From DATILL01 sp035476575 (GTDB lineage Bacteria > Actinomycetota > Actinomycetes > Mycobacteriales > JACQDL01): 7,735 nucleotides of DNA. Shown in pieces: positions 6,158 to 7,735 of this stretch (its first letter is position 1; every line of letters begins with the position of its first letter). The notes under the pieces were generated by a model. It was not told the DNA's origin, ran no database searches, and saw only the letters and a list, made by a program, of their open reading frames with translations. The translations under genes and the position numbers were made by a program. The stretch lies in contig DATILL010000149.1 in NCBI GenBank assembly GCA_035476575.1, positions 1-7,735 of the forward strand, in the 5' to 3' direction.

Positions 6158-6333
6158 CTTGTCTCCACTCGCGTCGGGACGCTTCTCCTGGCAACGTCTC
6201 GCGTCGCCGGACATTCCCATCGTACGACGCTGCGGCCCAACCATCATCCATCGTCTTGGCGCCTGGCTGGCGACGTCACGGGCTCCACCCGAGGTTCTAT
6301 TCACGATGACGAAATCCATGCCAGGATGGTGCG

Positions 6334-7611
6334 ATGGTGATGGACCTGGACCTGCCCGCCGGTGTGACGCCGTCCCCCGTCGCGCTGCTGCTGCTCGGCC
6401 GAGGCGCGGACGCCACCTCCGAACGCGGCGTCGACTGTCCGGGCGAGCTGCCGGCGGCCTCCGACCCGGACCTGGTGGCCCGGGCCGCCGCGGCCCGCGC
6501 GACGCTGGGCGAGCGTGCCTTTGTGCTCGGCCACCACTACCAGCGCGACGAGGTGATCCAGTTCGCCGACGTCACCGGCGACTCCTTCCGGCTGGCCCAG
6601 CAGGCAGCCGCACGGCCGGAGGCGGAGCACATCGTCTTCTGCGGTGTGCACTTCATGGCCGAGTCGGCCGACATCCTCACCGGTCCGCACCAGCGGGTGG
6701 TGCTGCCTGACCTGGCGGCCGGCTGCTCGATGGCCGACATGGCCACCTTCGACCAGGTCGAGGAGTGCTGGGATGTGCTGGCCGACGCGGGGGTGGCCGA
6801 GGCGACGGTACCGGTCAGCTACATGAACTCCTCGGCCGACATCAAGGGCTTCACCGGCCGGCACGGCGGCACCATCTGTACGTCGTCGAACGCCGAGCAG
6901 GCGCTGGGCTGGGCCTTCGCCCAGGGTGACGCCCGGGCCGGCATGGTCGGCGGCGTCCCGGGTGGCGGCGTCCCGGGTGGCGGCGGTCTGGGTGGCGGCG
7001 TCCCGGGTGGCAAGGTGCTGTTCCTGCCCGACCAGCACCTCGGGCGCAACACCGCCGTGCTGCGGCTCGGGCTGGCCCTCGACGACTGCGTGCTCTACGA
7101 CCCGCACCGGCAGAACGGCGGCCTGACCCCCGACGCGCTGCGGGCCGCGAAGGTGATCCTGTGGCGCGGGCACTGCTCGGTGCACGGCCGGTTCCGCCGG
7201 GAGTGCGTGGACGAGGTCCGGGAACGGATCCCGGGCGTGACCGTCCTGGTGCACCCGGAGTGCCGGCACGACGTGGTGACCAGCGCCGACCTGGTCGGCT
7301 CGACGGAGTACATCATCCGGACGGTCGAGCAGGCACCGGCCGGCGCGGCGTTCGCCATCGGGACCGAGCTCAACCTGGTCCAGCGGCTGGCCCGGGCGCA
7401 CCCGGACAAGACGGTGGCCTTCCTGGACCGGACCGTCTGCTTCTGCTCGACGATGAACCGGATCGACCTGCCGCACCTGGTGTGGGCACTGGAGAACCTG
7501 GCCCAGGGCCACGTGGTCAACCAGATCACCGTCGACGCAGACACGGAGCATTACGCCAAGGTCGCGCTGCAGCGGATGCTCGATCTGCCAGGCGAGACCG
7601 CCAAGGACTGA
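6334..7611 (+). CDS. nadA: Quinolinate synthase
   Basis: NadA condenses iminoaspartate (made by NadB) with dihydroxyacetone phosphate to form quinolinate in de novo NAD synthesis, using an oxygen-sensitive [4Fe-4S] cluster. The protein has 425 residues. Its start has LGHHYQRDEVIQFAD (65-79) and GDSFRLAQQAA, which are family hallmarks. The three cluster cysteines are most likely Cys103 (FCGVHFMAESADIL), Cys182 (TICTSSNAEQALGW) and Cys310 (HPECRHDVVTSADL). GSTEYI and FCSTMNRIDL also match. ATG 6334 is preceded by AGGA seven bases upstream; ATG 6340 is an alternative. It is longer than usual because of a Gly/Val/Pro repeat at residues 206-225, just before KVLFLPDQHLGRNTA. The gene diverges from erpA by 176 bases. 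I see no nadB or nadC in the window. Confidence 0.95.
   Translation: MVMDLDLPAGVTPSPVALLLLGRGADATSERGVDCPGELPAASDPDLVARAAAARATLGERAFVLGHHYQRDEVIQFADVTGDSFRLAQQAAARPEAEHIVFCGVHFMAESADILTGPHQRVVLPDLAAGCSMADMATFDQVEECWDVLADAGVAEATVPVSYMNSSADIKGFTGRHGGTICTSSNAEQALGWAFAQGDARAGMVGGVPGGGVPGGGGLGGGVPGGKVLFLPDQHLGRNTAVLRLGLALDDCVLYDPHRQNGGLTPDALRAAKVILWRGHCSVHGRFRRECVDEVRERIPGVTVLVHPECRHDVVTSADLVGSTEYIIRTVEQAPAGAAFAIGTELNLVQRLARAHPDKTVAFLDRTVCFCSTMNRIDLPHLVWALENLAQGHVVNQITVDADTEHYAKVALQRMLDLPGETAKD
6949..7008 (+). repeat. 15-bp in-frame tandem repeat (four units) inside nadA
   Basis: The unit GGCGGCGTCCCGGGT is exact at 6949-6963, 6964-6978 and 6994-7008; the third unit (6979-6993, GGCGGCGGTCTGGGT) differs at a few bases. 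It encodes GGVPG, GGVPG, GGGLG, GGVPG at NadA residues 206-225. Because the unit is a multiple of three, copy-number change keeps the frame. Confidence 0.95.
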
Positions 7612-7696
7612 CACCTACCGAGCCACCTCGAGGTCGAGCGATCACCCGGCCCCGGCGATGAGTCTGCGATCCGGTAGCGGTCAATACTCCTGACCT

Positions 7697-7703
7697 GAGG
7701 AGG
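7697..7703 (+). promoter_or_regulatory. Strong ribosome binding site for the right-edge gene
   Basis: GAGGAGG lies seven bases before the ATG at 7711 and is complementary to the 16S rRNA 3' end. It is the strongest Shine-Dalgarno sequence in the window and is the main reason to call the truncated gene that follows. Confidence 0.75.
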
Positions 7704-7710
7704 CAAGTCC

Positions 7711-7735
7711 ATGACTGAGCTGCGTCCGGTACTGA
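7711..7735 (+). CDS. Start of an unidentified gene, cut by the window edge
   Basis: Only eight codons are visible (MTELRPVL). They follow a strong ribosome binding site and lie 99 bases after the nadA stop. That gap shows no strong terminator, so read-through from nadA is possible, though the spacing also allows a separate promoter. Nothing can be said about function; the start does not look like the FAD-binding N-terminus expected of NadB. Confidence 0.6.

Noticed and set aside
6158..6319. N-terminal extension of erpA
   Set aside because: The Arg/Met-rich extension is unlike the family, and GTG 6157 has a well-placed GGAG.
6230..6333. NAD-sensing riboswitch upstream of nadA
   Set aside because: No aptamer-like conserved structure is recognisable and the leader is short.
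6949..7008. CRISPR-like array
   Set aside because: The units are contiguous 15-bp coding repeats with no spacers.
6301..7614. Minus-strand frame opposite nadA
   Set aside because: It is fully antisense to a strongly recognisable NadA.
7711..7735. nadB as the gene after nadA
   Set aside because: The eight visible residues (MTELRPVL) do not resemble an FAD-binding start, and the 99-base gap gives no support for a tight operon.
1..7735. tRNA, rRNA, prophage or defence island
   Set aside because: No such genes or attachment sites were recognised on either strand.

Overview
The window is chromosomal DNA from a high-GC actinobacterium. Codon third positions are almost all G or C, GTG starts are common, and the protein sequences resemble those of Micromonosporaceae such as Micromonospora or Salinispora; the genus is an inference. 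Gene order asnB(+) / adoK(-) / membrane protein(+) / erpA(-) matches, from memory, Mycobacterium tuberculosis Rv2201-Rv2204c, so positions 948-6157 are a conserved core block. The flanks look lineage-specific.

Layout. Positions 1-286 (minus) hold the start of a DUF222/HNH-endonuclease-type gene cut by the window edge. Positions 287-947 hold no intact gene: they carry a decayed, internally deleted IS701-family transposase on the minus strand, with a 19-bp tandem repeat at the collapsed part. From 948 come asnB (glutamine-dependent amidotransferase, +), a long hairpin, and adoK (adenosine kinase, -). A divergent intergenic region follows, then a 60-residue protein of unknown function (+) that appears to be leaderless, and a 434-residue membrane-anchored, Pro/Gly-rich extracytoplasmic protein (+). 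A perfect 14-bp-stem terminator precedes erpA (A-type Fe-S carrier, -). Divergent from erpA is nadA (quinolinate synthase, +), which carries an unusual in-frame 15-bp minisatellite. The first eight codons of another + strand gene, with a strong ribosome binding site, end the window.

How the genes relate. They are mostly single transcription units in alternating orientation, not one operon. AsnB either makes asparagine or, as shown for mycobacterial and Bacillus relatives, amidates meso-diaminopimelate in peptidoglycan. AdoK salvages adenosine to AMP. ErpA delivers Fe-S clusters and the neighbouring NadA needs a [4Fe-4S] cluster for NAD synthesis, so that divergent pair makes biochemical sense. 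I see no defence system, CRISPR array, biosynthetic cluster or clearly new multi-gene system. The most unusual items are the NadA repeat insertion, the two uncharacterised proteins between adoK and erpA, and the IS scar beside asnB.
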